The notes beneath the pieces are model-generated. The model ran no database searches. It saw nothing but the letters and a program-made list of their open reading frames with translations, and was not told the origin of the DNA. Both the position numbers and the translations under genes were made by a program. From CAZNER01 sp964572065 (lineage in GTDB: Bacteria; Patescibacteriota; Dojkabacteria; JAHIVN01): a stretch of DNA of 9,333 nucleotides. Shown in pieces: positions 1 through 7,072 of this stretch. The stretch covers positions 1 to 9,333 of the forward strand of contig CAZNER010000073.1 in assembly GCA_964572065.1 (NCBI GenBank). Direction: 5' to 3'. Each line of letters begins with the position of its first letter. The first letter of the stretch is position 1.

Positions 1-434
1 TTTAATAACTCATCCCATCTTTTTTTATATTGTTCTAGACTTCTTTCTTTATTTTTCAACTTATTCTTTAAATAAGTACTTTCTGGGTCTTTACATAGTT
101 GACGTTTTATATTTTCTATATCCTCAATAAGCTGATTCATTCTCCAGTCTAATTCTCTTATATCACTTTTTAATTCTTTTTGTCTTTGTTCTTGTCTCAT
201 CTTATCTTGAAAATTTTGAAGTACTTTAACAGACTCCTCGGCTAATAATGTTCTAGCCTTCTCAGCATTGTTTTCAACAGCTATTACGTGGTTTTTACTA
301 GCAAATGTCACATTTAATTGCCATATTCCACCGCCGATAAACGCTGCTATACCAAGTATTAATAGAGTCATTTTGAGCCACGGATTTATTTTCTTCAATC
401 CTTTTGGGACATCACCGTTATTATTATCAGCCAT
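1..434 (-). CDS. Membrane-anchored coiled-coil protein, partial (C-terminus beyond window)
   Basis: The gene starts at ATG 434-432 and stays open for 144 codons to the window edge, so its end is missing. The start is well supported: GGAGG lies just upstream inside the end of the preceding gene, whose stop is one base away. Residues 1-18 are polar with KK-containing positive charge. Residues about 19-40 (from NPWLKMTLLILG onward) form one hydrophobic transmembrane segment rich in Gly and Ala. From about residue 50 the protein is highly charged with heptad-like Leu/Ile spacing, predicting a long helical coiled coil. By the positive-inside rule the N-terminus should be cytoplasmic and the coil outside the membrane. 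The layout resembles phage inner-membrane spanins and other single-span phage proteins, but nothing here proves a lysis role. Function unknown. It is probably translated from the same message as the dehydrogenase-like gene. Confidence 0.8.
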   Translation of the reverse strand, partial: MADNNNGDVPKGLKKINPWLKMTLLILGIAAFIGGGIWQLNVTFASKNHVIAVENNAEKARTLLAEESVKVLQNFQDKMRQEQRQKELKSDIRELDWRMNQLIEDIENIKRQLCKDPESTYLKNKLKNKERSLEQYKKRWDELL

Positions 435-435
435 A

Positions 436-1143
436 CTACTCCTCCTTTAGGCCTTCCACAAATCTTGGATTAGTCAAAATAATAGAACCTATTCCTATTT
501 CTTTACAACCACACTCCTCTTCCAAGTACTTTATATCATCCATTGACGTAACAGAACAACCTGCTACATTCAATCCCTGATAATTATATATCTTTATTTT
601 AGGCCAATTGTATTTCTGAGCTCTTTTACCAGACCAACCCCCACAAAATTTTCCTGGCACAGAGTTCATTCTTATACCTGCAATATTATCTAAATCATAT
701 TCATAAGGATCTTGCCGGCAATTTAATTTCAAATATAAAGGATACTTACTTTCCGGTATCTCTCTGTTATTGAAATTTCTAGCATTCGGACATGAGAAAT
801 TAAGCTCCACACCGCCAAGACCCAAATCAGAAAGATTAATTGTATACATTATCTCTTTTAACTGATTATCAGTTCCAGCAAGAGAAAGAATTATATTTGA
901 CAGATCATACATTGATGGATCATAAAATGTATGGTCTAATAACCAGTCAAATACTCCTATATTATGCAGACCCACTCTATTCCAAACACTTTCTCCAAAT
1001 TTTAATACAGCAAAAGGAATACCAGTTTTCTTGTCATATGTCATAGTCCTTGTAACTCTAGGAAAATCTGGAAAATTATAATTCTTATGCCATCTATACC
1101 CTTGTCCATACCCCATTACTGATGCTGAATAAAAAAATTTCAT
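436..1143 (-). CDS. Dihydroorotate dehydrogenase-like FMN flavoprotein (TIM barrel)
   Basis: This 235-residue protein aligns by eye along its length with class 1A dihydroorotate dehydrogenases (usual length about 310), so it is a compact member. Landmarks, with Lactococcus DHODA numbering recalled: VTRTMTYDKKTGIP (30-43) matches the Lys43 region; NRVGLHNIG (55-63) matches the orotate loop around Asn67; SLAG is at 87-90; NFSCPN (115-120) holds the substrate-binding Asn residues and catalytic-base Cys118; KLN is at 139-141 (FMN Lys); NS is at 160-161 (Asn193/Ser194). A Gly-rich C-terminal strand pair (192-219) would bind the FMN phosphate. The key Lys43 is Arg32 here, hinting at a changed substrate. 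I chose ATG 1143 rather than an upstream ATG because AAAAAGGA precedes it and it begins one base after the radical SAM stop. The stop is TAG. With no other pyrimidine biosynthesis gene nearby, dihydroorotate itself is an uncertain substrate; base modification is an inference. Confidence 0.82.
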   Translation of the reverse strand: MKFFYSASVMGYGQGYRWHKNYNFPDFPRVTRTMTYDKKTGIPFAVLKFGESVWNRVGLHNIGVFDWLLDHTFYDPSMYDLSNIILSLAGTDNQLKEIMYTINLSDLGLGGVELNFSCPNARNFNNREIPESKYPLYLKLNCRQDPYEYDLDNIAGIRMNSVPGKFCGGWSGKRAQKYNWPKIKIYNYQGLNVAGCSVTSMDDIKYLEEECGCKEIGIGSIILTNPRFVEGLKEE

Positions 1144-1144
1144 T

Positions 1145-1660
1145 TTAATAATCCTTTTTACATGGTGCTGATACAATTTTTCCATCTGCTTGTAATAAAG
1201 AGTGGTTACATTTTTCACAAGCACCACAACCGATTAAATTTCTAGAAACATGGTAATTTCCAACTTTCATATTCTTTGCCCGGCCTTGTCTTACTAATTG
1301 AAGTAAATGTGTTTTGTTTACATTGGCTGGTAAATAAACATGCCGACCTGGAACAAGACATACATTTGCTTCTGTCTGAATTTCTTTAATTATATTAGTA
1401 TTATAAATAATCCTATCAATTGCATTAGTATAAACCCATACATTATTAGTAAAAGTTCTACAATACTTTAGAATTTTATAGAACTCTGGATGAGATAAAG
1501 GCTCTCCGCCAGATACATTTATTCTATCTACATTCTTGTGTTGATCTAAAAAACTTCTAATAATACCAAAAGGAAGATGTTTACCTTCTTCTGATGCATT
1601 ACTAGAACAATAATCACAATTATGTTCGCAGTATTGTGTTATTTCAATCGTTAACTCCAT
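1145..1660 (-). CDS. Small radical SAM enzyme with C-terminal Cys cluster
   Basis: The N-terminus carries the CX3CX2C motif at C11, C15 and C18 that binds the radical SAM [4Fe-4S] cluster. It is followed by GGEP at 51-54, the usual SAM amino-group contact. At 171 residues the barrel is short for the superfamily. The C-terminus has C145, C148, C151 and C167 in a context (HSLLQADGKIVSAPC) resembling the auxiliary-cluster tail of SPASM/twitch enzymes, so a second Fe-S cluster is likely. The ATG at 1660 is preceded by AAAAAGGA. The DHODH-like gene starts one base after its TAA stop, implying translational coupling and a joint pathway: radical chemistry on a substrate that a flavoprotein oxidises or reduces. 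The substrate cannot be read from the sequence. A pseudoknotted RNA candidate occupies the leader. The QueE and pyruvate-formate-lyase activase families share the CX3CX2C motif, but I see no specific match to them. Confidence 0.85.
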   Translation of the reverse strand: MELTIEITQYCEHNCDYCSSNASEEGKHLPFGIIRSFLDQHKNVDRINVSGGEPLSHPEFYKILKYCRTFTNNVWVYTNAIDRIIYNTNIIKEIQTEANVCLVPGRHVYLPANVNKTHLLQLVRQGRAKNMKVGNYHVSRNLIGCGACEKCNHSLLQADGKIVSAPCKKDY

Positions 1661-1681
1661 GTCAAATCCTTTTTATCTTAT

Positions 1682-1762
1682 GTGGAACGGGGTCAGTCAC
1701 TTACCATTAAGGTGGATAGCAACCCTCGACCCTTGAGCTATCTCTTATAATGTTCGTTCCAC
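1682..1762 (-). ncRNA. Candidate pseudoknotted leader RNA (possible cis-regulatory element)
   Basis: This is the only sizeable gap in the lower half of the window, and it is GC-richer than its surroundings. On the minus strand an 8-bp helix joins GTGGAACG (1762-1755) to CGTTCCAC (1689-1682). Inside it, GATAGC (1742-1737) pairs with GCTATC (1720-1715). The loop of that hairpin holds GGGTC (1732-1728), which can pair with GACCC (1694-1690) just before the closing helix, making a pseudoknot. A small hairpin with an ATGG loop (1714-1698) lies between. The element ends about 10 bases before the ribosome binding site of the radical SAM gene, with no U-tract, so a leader riboswitch or translational control element fits better than a terminator. 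I matched it to no riboswitch or ribozyme class I know. The pairing is also possible on the plus strand; the minus strand is preferred because all genes lie there. Confidence 0.6.
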
Positions 1763-1769
1763 GTTTTGA

Positions 1770-2558
1770 TTAATAAATATAAGAATAATTATACTTATAA
1801 ATTCTTTTGTGTGGCAAAGCTTTCAAGTTTGTAGTAATAGCTTCCTCAAACTTATTAAGCGTCCTGTTTAATTTATAAACACTTATATCCTTATAGTAAC
1901 CACTTTCATGAATAGGCCTACTTGAACATCTAGCACCATCCAATAGAGTACAGACTTCAATATCAAGATGTGGATAATCCGACATCGCAATATGTGCCGC
2001 AGGACTGCCGAGAAATACTTCCTTATCCTCTGCATAATCCCCACCCAGAGCGTTCTCTAATTGAAGAACAATGTACTTTCTGTTCGGATGATACTTATAC
2101 AACAAACCAGCATCGTGAACTGCGCGGGTAAACATTGTTTTTTCGGTGAATGATTTGCATTCTGTACCTAGAACAAATAAACCATCAACCAAAAGCGCCG
2201 AGTCTACTTCCAGATAACTAACAAATTCAGCAATGTTTTCTGCTACATGTCTAGCAACCTCCTCACTAAGGCCACCAATATAGTTAGGATCAGTTATAGT
2301 AGTCTCAATTTTAAACTTTCGTTCCACTTTGAATCTATCCTCACTAATACCTAATTCAATACACGCTGATCTCATAATCTCGCCCGCAAGCTCCTCAACT
2401 AGAGTACCCTTCATAGACCGTATCTGCCCAGCTACTGTTCTCCGAGGATCTCTTTGAACCGCAGTTATAGCACCAGTCTGCATAGCTCTAATTTTCTGAT
2501 TGTAGAACTTAATAAGCCTATCAATCTCCCTACTTCTCACACTAAAACCTTTAGTCAT
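1770..2558 (-). CDS. Putative PD-(D/E)XK restriction endonuclease
   Basis: This 262-residue protein follows a DNA methyltransferase by 16 bases. It has a plausible PD-(D/E)XK nuclease core: an N-terminal helix with GTLVEELAGE (51-60), then D119 in EVDSALLV, then a strand ending in GTECKS with E133 and K135 as the metal-binding ExK pair, followed by an alpha helix. Such an enzyme would cut double-stranded DNA at the site protected by its partner methylase, in the cytoplasm. I chose the ATG at 2558 because AGGAAAGGAGAA stands before it; an in-frame ATG 28 codons earlier would overlap the methylase heavily. The last residues are a Tyr/Lys-rich tail (KYNYSYIY). No recognisable target-recognition domain is seen, so specificity is unknown. 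It could instead be an unrelated protein with a chance ECK; gene order and motif spacing make the nuclease call moderately likely. Confidence 0.6.
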   Translation of the reverse strand: MTKGFSVRSREIDRLIKFYNQKIRAMQTGAITAVQRDPRRTVAGQIRSMKGTLVEELAGEIMRSACIELGISEDRFKVERKFKIETTITDPNYIGGLSEEVARHVAENIAEFVSYLEVDSALLVDGLFVLGTECKSFTEKTMFTRAVHDAGLLYKYHPNRKYIVLQLENALGGDYAEDKEVFLGSPAAHIAMSDYPHLDIEVCTLLDGARCSSRPIHESGYYKDISVYKLNRTLNKFEEAITTNLKALPHKRIYKYNYSYIY

Positions 2559-2574
2559 AACTCTTCTCCTTTCC

Positions 2575-3435
2575 TTAACACCATAAATCGTTTTGTGTAG
2601 TACGTCTTTCTGCCCTTTTACAGTATGTGTTTGATACATCAATTCCTATGTACCTCCTTTCCAGTTTTCTCGCCACGTAAGTAGTTGTTCCTGCACCGTT
2701 AAATGGATCAAGTATAACATCATTCTTATAACTGAATAACTTCAAGACTCTTTCAGGCAATTGTTCTGGAAACATAGCATCATGTTTAAACTCTTGCATT
2801 TTAGTTTCCGGAAGTATATCCCATTTAGCATAGACCCACTTTTTAAATTCATGGCTTTTTATATCTATTAAACTACTATCCCCTTCATGTTTCAAATCTC
2901 CTTTGCAAAATACTTCCAGAAATTCCCATGTATATTTTAAATATGGATTGCTTGGTGATTTCCACGAACCCCATGCTGTAATCTTACAATTATAATGATG
3001 TTTTTCCCATAAAATCTCACCATTCCATATCAATTTTCTATCCATAAAGAATTTGCTGATAATATGATGCGTAGGAATATAATCAGACCATGATGGTTGT
3101 ATATTTATTACTATTCTTCCTCCAAACTTAAGCACTCTGATACATTCATCAAATATAGCAAATAACTTATCAAAATATTTTTGCCAATCAATTGCATCGT
3201 CTGTAGCATCATAATCCAAGCCGAAATTATATGGCGGAGAAGTAAACACTAAATCTATACAATTATCAGGTAATTTCTTTAATACTTCCTCACTATCCCC
3301 ACATATAATTTGATCTACAAACTCAATAGGAACAGGATTTATTATTCTAGAGAAATCATTCCCTTTTGCGTAGAAATATTTACCTCTTCTTATTTCTTTC
3401 TCTTTTCGATCTTTTACTTTTTCTCTTCTACTCAT
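2575..3435 (-). CDS. DNA methyltransferase (N6-adenine or N4-cytosine, beta-type motif order)
   Basis: This 286-residue member of the N6/N4 MTase family would transfer a methyl group from SAM to the exocyclic amine of A or C in duplex DNA. The catalytic motif IV TSPPYN is at 65-70. A Trp/Ser-rich stretch (WGSWKSPSNP, 155-164) typical of the family follows. The SAM-binding motif I DPFNGAGT is at 243-250, with IGID at 263-266 as the acidic ribose contact. The order IV before I marks the beta class. SPPY occurs in both m4C and m6A enzymes, so the target base is undecided. I start it at ATG 3435, which overlaps the zinc-ribbon end by eight bases and has GGCGGA upstream; a longer in-frame extension has no reason to be coding. 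The first 30 residues are strongly basic. The adjacent nuclease-like gene suggests a complete restriction-modification pair rather than an orphan methylase. Confidence 0.92.
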   Translation of the reverse strand: MSRREKVKDRKEKEIRRGKYFYAKGNDFSRIINPVPIEFVDQIICGDSEEVLKKLPDNCIDLVFTSPPYNFGLDYDATDDAIDWQKYFDKLFAIFDECIRVLKFGGRIVINIQPSWSDYIPTHHIISKFFMDRKLIWNGEILWEKHHYNCKITAWGSWKSPSNPYLKYTWEFLEVFCKGDLKHEGDSSLIDIKSHEFKKWVYAKWDILPETKMQEFKHDAMFPEQLPERVLKLFSYKNDVILDPFNGAGTTTYVARKLERRYIGIDVSNTYCKRAERRTTQNDLWC

Positions 3436-3604
3436 GCAATAGTCCGCCGCAAATTTCACATTTGTATTGTTCACCAAACTGAACATCTGTAATTCTTTGA
3501 ATCGCTCCACATTTTTCACATTTAAAAGGTTTACCGTCTTTCACAGCATAAACTCTTTCCGGAGCGGGCTCTAGTCTACCATTTATTTTCTTCATTTTCT
3601 CCAC
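3428..3604 (-). CDS. Small zinc-ribbon protein
   Basis: This is a 58-residue protein with CEKC (C29, C32) and CEIC (C49, C52) spaced 16 residues apart, a classic four-cysteine zinc ribbon. Such small phage ribbons usually bind nucleic acid or act as transcription or modification accessories; no specific role can be read here. I prefer the GTG at 3604, which has GGGGGTG seven bases upstream. The ATG at 3595 is the alternative, with GGAG only three bases away. It ends in TAG, overlapping the methyltransferase start, so the two are coupled. If UAG were read through by the CUA tRNA encoded in this window, the frame would continue for 15 residues, of which 11 are Lys or Arg, before TAA. Confidence 0.75.
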   Translation of the reverse strand: MEKMKKINGRLEPAPERVYAVKDGKPFKCEKCGAIQRITDVQFGEQYKCEICGGLLHE

Positions 3605-3620
3605 TATAAGACACCCCCTT

Positions 3621-4127
3621 TTATTCCCCTGGCATATGATCAAAATATCCTGGTTCTTTAGATAAATATTCACTGATTCTCCCCTGACTCTTAGCAAAAG
3701 TATCACACTCTACCAAGTATCTATATTTAGGTAAGTCTCCCCAAATTTCCAGCCTTTTATTTATAATTTCAAACGCTAAATTACTTTCAAACATCAATTT
3801 TCTAAACTGGCTATCAGTAAGACTGTATCTCAACCATGTAATATAACCACACCTCATTAAAGACCATAAAACTTCCTTTCTTTTTTCATCTAAATTATCC
3901 TGAGTAGTAATATAAACTACTTCCCAACCTTGATATTGATCACTAACTGCCGTATCTATAAGTTTATAATCCATTCTGTTTATAGCACACACAATCATAC
4001 CAAATCTATCCAGAACGAATTGAACTGATATATCTTTTATTAAAGACACCTTTTTATATTCAACCCGTAAAGCGGATAAAATAGCGCCTAATTTAGCTTC
4101 TAATTCTTTTATAGTCATACTTTTCAT
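3621..4127 (-). CDS. Unknown 168-residue protein, possibly a degenerate nuclease-fold domain
   Basis: The gene begins two bases after the AAA+ stop, with GGGAAG as ribosome binding site. A second ATG three codons in is an alternative start. I do not recognise the family. The run VQFVLDRFGMIVCAINRMDY (35-54), then DQYQGWEVVYIT (63-74), has the strand-strand-helix-strand rhythm of VSR/DUF559-type endonuclease domains, which typically read VDF...IEIDG...GW.V. Here the acidic and other catalytic residues are replaced, so if the fold is right the enzyme is probably inactive. The C-terminal half is helical and rich in aromatic residues. It sits between the unfoldase and the zinc ribbon and is presumably co-transcribed. 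It could equally be an adaptor for the AAA+ protein; this rests only on position. It is clearly a real gene by its length, binding site and tight packing. Confidence 0.75.
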   Translation of the reverse strand: MKSMTIKELEAKLGAILSALRVEYKKVSLIKDISVQFVLDRFGMIVCAINRMDYKLIDTAVSDQYQGWEVVYITTQDNLDEKRKEVLWSLMRCGYITWLRYSLTDSQFRKLMFESNLAFEIINKRLEIWGDLPKYRYLVECDTFAKSQGRISEYLSKEPGYFDHMPGE

Positions 4128-4129
4128 AA

Positions 4130-6130
4130 TTACTTCCCAATTCTTTTATTATTTCCTTTCTCTAATTCTTTATATTCACCAGACATATAGAAAGGAGCAT
4201 CGTCTATCTTCTTCTCTATTTTAAAAGAAACCTTACCCCGCACAGCAGTAGCATTAACAACAGATTTTTTATCAACCGCATCACTCAATAATTTCTTTGC
4301 AAGTGGGGTAGCTACCGATCTCTCAATCGTCCTTTTCAAAGGTCTGGCACCATACTGCTCGTCAATACCTTCCTTATAAATGAGATTCTTTATCTTTTTA
4401 TCAAACTTAAGCTCTAAATTCTCATAGCCTGTCTTATTACTTCTTAAATTATCATTGAGTTTGTATAACTCGATGTCAATTATTCTCATATAATCTCTCT
4501 TATTAAGAGATCTGAAATATACAATAGAATCAATTCTATTAAGGAACTCAGGCTTAAATTTCTTTTTCAACGCGCTATCCAGTGCCTGTCCCTTTTTCTC
4601 TTCCGTCATTTTAGCAACATCACCAAAACCAATTGTTTTACCAATAGCATCCATTTCTTTAACACCGACGTTAGAAGTCATAATTACAATGGTTTCATTA
4701 AAAGGAACCATCCTACCTTTTCCGTCAGTTAACCGACCTTCTTCAAGTATTTGAAGCATAAGTTCATGCACCTTATAACTTGCCTTCTCAACCTCATCAA
4801 ATACTACCACGCTGAATGGACTTTTAGCAACAGCATTAGTCAACACACCACCGGCTTCATGACCAATATATCCGGAAGGAGCACCAATTAATTTTGAATA
4901 CTCATGATCAGATGAATACTCAGAACAGTCTATTGTAACTATGTTGTCTTTATCTTTAATTAATTCATTGGCTAAAACTTTAGTAGCTAAAGTTTTCCCA
5001 ACACCAGTCTGCCCAGCAAATAGAAACGAACCAATTGGTTTCACAGGGTCTTTCAAGCCAACGCTAGCTCTCTGAATTGCCTCAACCATATCATCTACAG
5101 CTTCATCCTGACCAATTAGAAAAACCTTCATGTTGTCATCAAGACCTAAAAGATCCTCTTTAGGCACATCTTTAAAACCTTTCTTCTGTTTCTGTTTAAC
5201 ATAATCAGCCATTCTATCGCCGGATCGCTTCCATCTTTGAGATTTACCATCAAACTTTTCAGGTTGAGGTGGGGCATCTGCACCATCATCCGCCAATTCT
5301 TGAGCATTGGTAAACGTAAGAAAGTTATTAGTCTTATAACACAACTGATATAATTCATGCATAAGAATAGGTGGTGCTACACGAGCGGGTATGCCCATAC
5401 TATCTAATCTAGAAAACAACTCTTCAAAATCAACAACACATACAGACACTATAAAAGTTTCAAAACTAGTTCTGTTATGAAAATAACGCTGTTTTAATAT
5501 ACTTTCAGCATCATTAGGGTTGAATTGTTTTACTGTAATATACTGACCTATTCTTTTCCACCATACTTGATGAGTTATAAATTCTAATTCATCTATCTTT
5601 TTAATTTTACCCGAACTTTTTTTATTTCTTTTATCACGAGAATCCTTTATCTTTTTGTCGATTGCCTCTAACTGTTGATCTTTGGATTCGTCTTTAGGAC
5701 TCTCGTTAGATTTATTAACATCCTCATAATAAGATAATTCCCAATACTTATTATCCTTCAACATTTTTTCGCCGTTTTCTAATTCTTTTTTCTTCTTAAT
5801 TTTAATAACTGAATTTCTATTAATAATTAAGTTATCAGGATCAAAAGACGGATTGATTTCAATAATCAAACCCATTAATTCCTCTCTAAGTTTAATTAGA
5901 TCCGGCGGGTCTTCAATTTGTTGATTAAGATGATGTAAAAGCTGATTTATATTAGCTACCGTAGTTGCAATAACATAATCCTCAAAGAAACTACGGCTAA
6001 TTTTGCCTTTGTCCCTGACAAAATAAGCTAATTTATCCTCAATTTCATCTAAAGGTATTTTCAAAATTAATACAGTAAAATCGCCCTCTTCCAAATACTT
6101 CTCAAATACCTCATAATCTGATTTTGACAT
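4130..6130 (-). CDS. Single-ring Clp/Hsp100-type AAA+ unfoldase (ClpA/ClpC D2-like)
   Basis: This 666-residue protein has an unrecognised N-terminal half (1-330) and one AAA+ module of the ClpA/B/C D2 type. Residues seen: Walker A GQTGVGKT 373-380; pore loop GYIG 420-423; Walker B VVVFDE 441-446; sensor 1 TSN 485-487; arginine finger R532 in FLNRID; sensor 2 GARPLKR 594-600. It should form a hexamer that threads proteins through its pore using ATP. The tripeptide IGF at 500-502 lies between sensor 1 and the arginine finger, where ClpA has IGL and ClpC VGF, the loop that docks on ClpP; ClpB lacks it. The Clp N-domain repeats and D1 ring are absent. A charged Lys/Asp/Ser linker spans about 140-180. 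The start is set by TAGGAG, which overlaps the stop of the Rad52-like gene. Targets are unknown; it may degrade or remodel host or phage proteins. Confidence 0.93.
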   Translation of the reverse strand: MSKSDYEVFEKYLEEGDFTVLILKIPLDEIEDKLAYFVRDKGKISRSFFEDYVIATTVANINQLLHHLNQQIEDPPDLIKLREELMGLIIEINPSFDPDNLIINRNSVIKIKKKKELENGEKMLKDNKYWELSYYEDVNKSNESPKDESKDQQLEAIDKKIKDSRDKRNKKSSGKIKKIDELEFITHQVWWKRIGQYITVKQFNPNDAESILKQRYFHNRTSFETFIVSVCVVDFEELFSRLDSMGIPARVAPPILMHELYQLCYKTNNFLTFTNAQELADDGADAPPQPEKFDGKSQRWKRSGDRMADYVKQKQKKGFKDVPKEDLLGLDDNMKVFLIGQDEAVDDMVEAIQRASVGLKDPVKPIGSFLFAGQTGVGKTLATKVLANELIKDKDNIVTIDCSEYSSDHEYSKLIGAPSGYIGHEAGGVLTNAVAKSPFSVVVFDEVEKASYKVHELMLQILEEGRLTDGKGRMVPFNETIVIMTSNVGVKEMDAIGKTIGFGDVAKMTEEKKGQALDSALKKKFKPEFLNRIDSIVYFRSLNKRDYMRIIDIELYKLNDNLRSNKTGYENLELKFDKKIKNLIYKEGIDEQYGARPLKRTIERSVATPLAKKLLSDAVDKKSVVNATAVRGKVSFKIEKKIDDAPFYMSGEYKELEKGNNKRIGK

Positions 6131-6141
6131 AACTTAATCTC

Positions 6142-7071
6142 CTATTTATTTTTACATACTTTATGACCATACTGAATAATAGAAATAGCTTCACTATGAG
6201 TTAAATTGTCAATCGGTTTAGCTTCACCCAACGCACCTTGAACCATATCATCATAAGGAATTCCATATATATCAATTAAACTTTCAATAGAAACCTTCTG
6301 AACATCACTTATTGTTTCAGCACCACCTGTTGTATCTGTAGTTGTTGGTGCAGGTGTTTCCGGTACAACTGGAGTTGGGCCGGGCTGACCGCCATTTGCC
6401 ACTGGCGGTACAGGAATCTTTGGTAAACTAGCAGCCGCCGGCGAAGTCACTTGTTCTTGCTGCACTGTAACTTCAGCTTTAACCGGAGTATTAACCTGAC
6501 CAGGCGTTGGTATATTAGGAACCGCAGGTGCCTTCACTTCTGTAGGAAAAGGTATATGCTCGTTAGCCGGCGCGGGAGCCGGTGTAGGCGGCACATTAAC
6601 ACTCACCTGAGTAGGTGGTACATTAGGAACACCGCTACCCCCAACAGGAGGCGTTTCCATTTGAGGCACAGTAGTTTGGGTCATAGATGTATTCTGAACC
6701 TGAGGTTCGTCATCAGTTAAATACAACCCTACACCCCATCTCCTACAAGCATTCACAAGAGCTTTAGAATAAGCAGACTTAAAACCATTTCCTGCTTCAT
6801 CACGATTACTTTTTCTATGCCCACCAAAACCCTCATGATAAAACCACATGTTGGTATCTGGATCTAGAATAGTAACTCTAACTCTTATAACTATATCATC
6901 ATTAGTCTCATAATAATCCTTAACTTCACTAGACCAATTCCCAGCGAACAATCTGTTCATCCTATCCGTAACATCGTCAGCAGAAACATACGGATAGTCT
7001 CCGCCTGGGCCTCGACGATGTTTAACATTATCAAAACCGGCATAAAAGCCATCAAAAATTTCCTTTTTCAT
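6142..7071 (-). CDS. Rad52-like single-strand annealing protein with Pro-rich linker
   Basis: Residues 1-120 resemble the Rad52/Rad22 annealing domain: YVSADDVTDRMNRLFAGNWSS is matched by the usual helix before the beta sheet, and it is followed by IVIRVRVTILD, FYHEGFGG and the helix GFKSAYSKALVNACRRWG that ends the core. Such phage proteins coat ssDNA and anneal complementary strands during replication and recombination. Residues about 124-255 are a low-complexity Pro/Ala/Thr/Val linker, surely disordered. Residues 256-309 form a small helical module (SDVQKVSIESLIDIYGI ... LTHSEAISIIQYG) common at the C-termini of phage annealing proteins. At 309 residues it is longer than many phage annealing proteins because of the linker. 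AAGGAGAGGAAAT precedes the ATG, and the upstream orf89 ends one base before it. The stop TAG is part of the ribosome binding site of the AAA+ gene. Confidence 0.88.
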   Translation of the reverse strand: MKKEIFDGFYAGFDNVKHRRGPGGDYPYVSADDVTDRMNRLFAGNWSSEVKDYYETNDDIVIRVRVTILDPDTNMWFYHEGFGGHRKSNRDEAGNGFKSAYSKALVNACRRWGVGLYLTDDEPQVQNTSMTQTTVPQMETPPVGGSGVPNVPPTQVSVNVPPTPAPAPANEHIPFPTEVKAPAVPNIPTPGQVNTPVKAEVTVQQEQVTSPAAASLPKIPVPPVANGGQPGPTPVVPETPAPTTTDTTGGAETISDVQKVSIESLIDIYGIPYDDMVQGALGEAKPIDNLTHSEAISIIQYGHKVCKNK

Positions 7072-7072
7072 T

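Noticed and set aside
1144..1227. N-terminal extension of the DHODH-like gene
   Set aside because: It would overlap the Cys-cluster codons of the radical SAM gene; ATG 1143 has its own binding site and the DHODH similarity starts there.
1656..1666. TTGACA before the radical SAM gene read as a -35 element
   Set aside because: It overlaps the start codon and there is no suitable -10 upstream of the gene; it is simply sequence between the binding site and ATG.
5146..5358. Second minus-strand frame inside the AAA+ gene
   Set aside because: It lies wholly inside a clear AAA+ coding region and shows no family features.
6203..6211. TTGACA within the Rad52-like gene
   Set aside because: The nearest -10-like hexamer is badly spaced and weak; it lies in coding sequence.
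6451..6720. Plus-strand open frame rich in Arg and Cys
   Set aside because: It lies opposite the Pro-rich linker of the Rad52-like gene and has no convincing start site; low-complexity codons create it. The other plus-strand open frames (for example at 268-450, 840-1046, 3310-3492, 7897-8085, 8546-8743, 8843-9034) are likewise opposite well supported genes or the tRNA.
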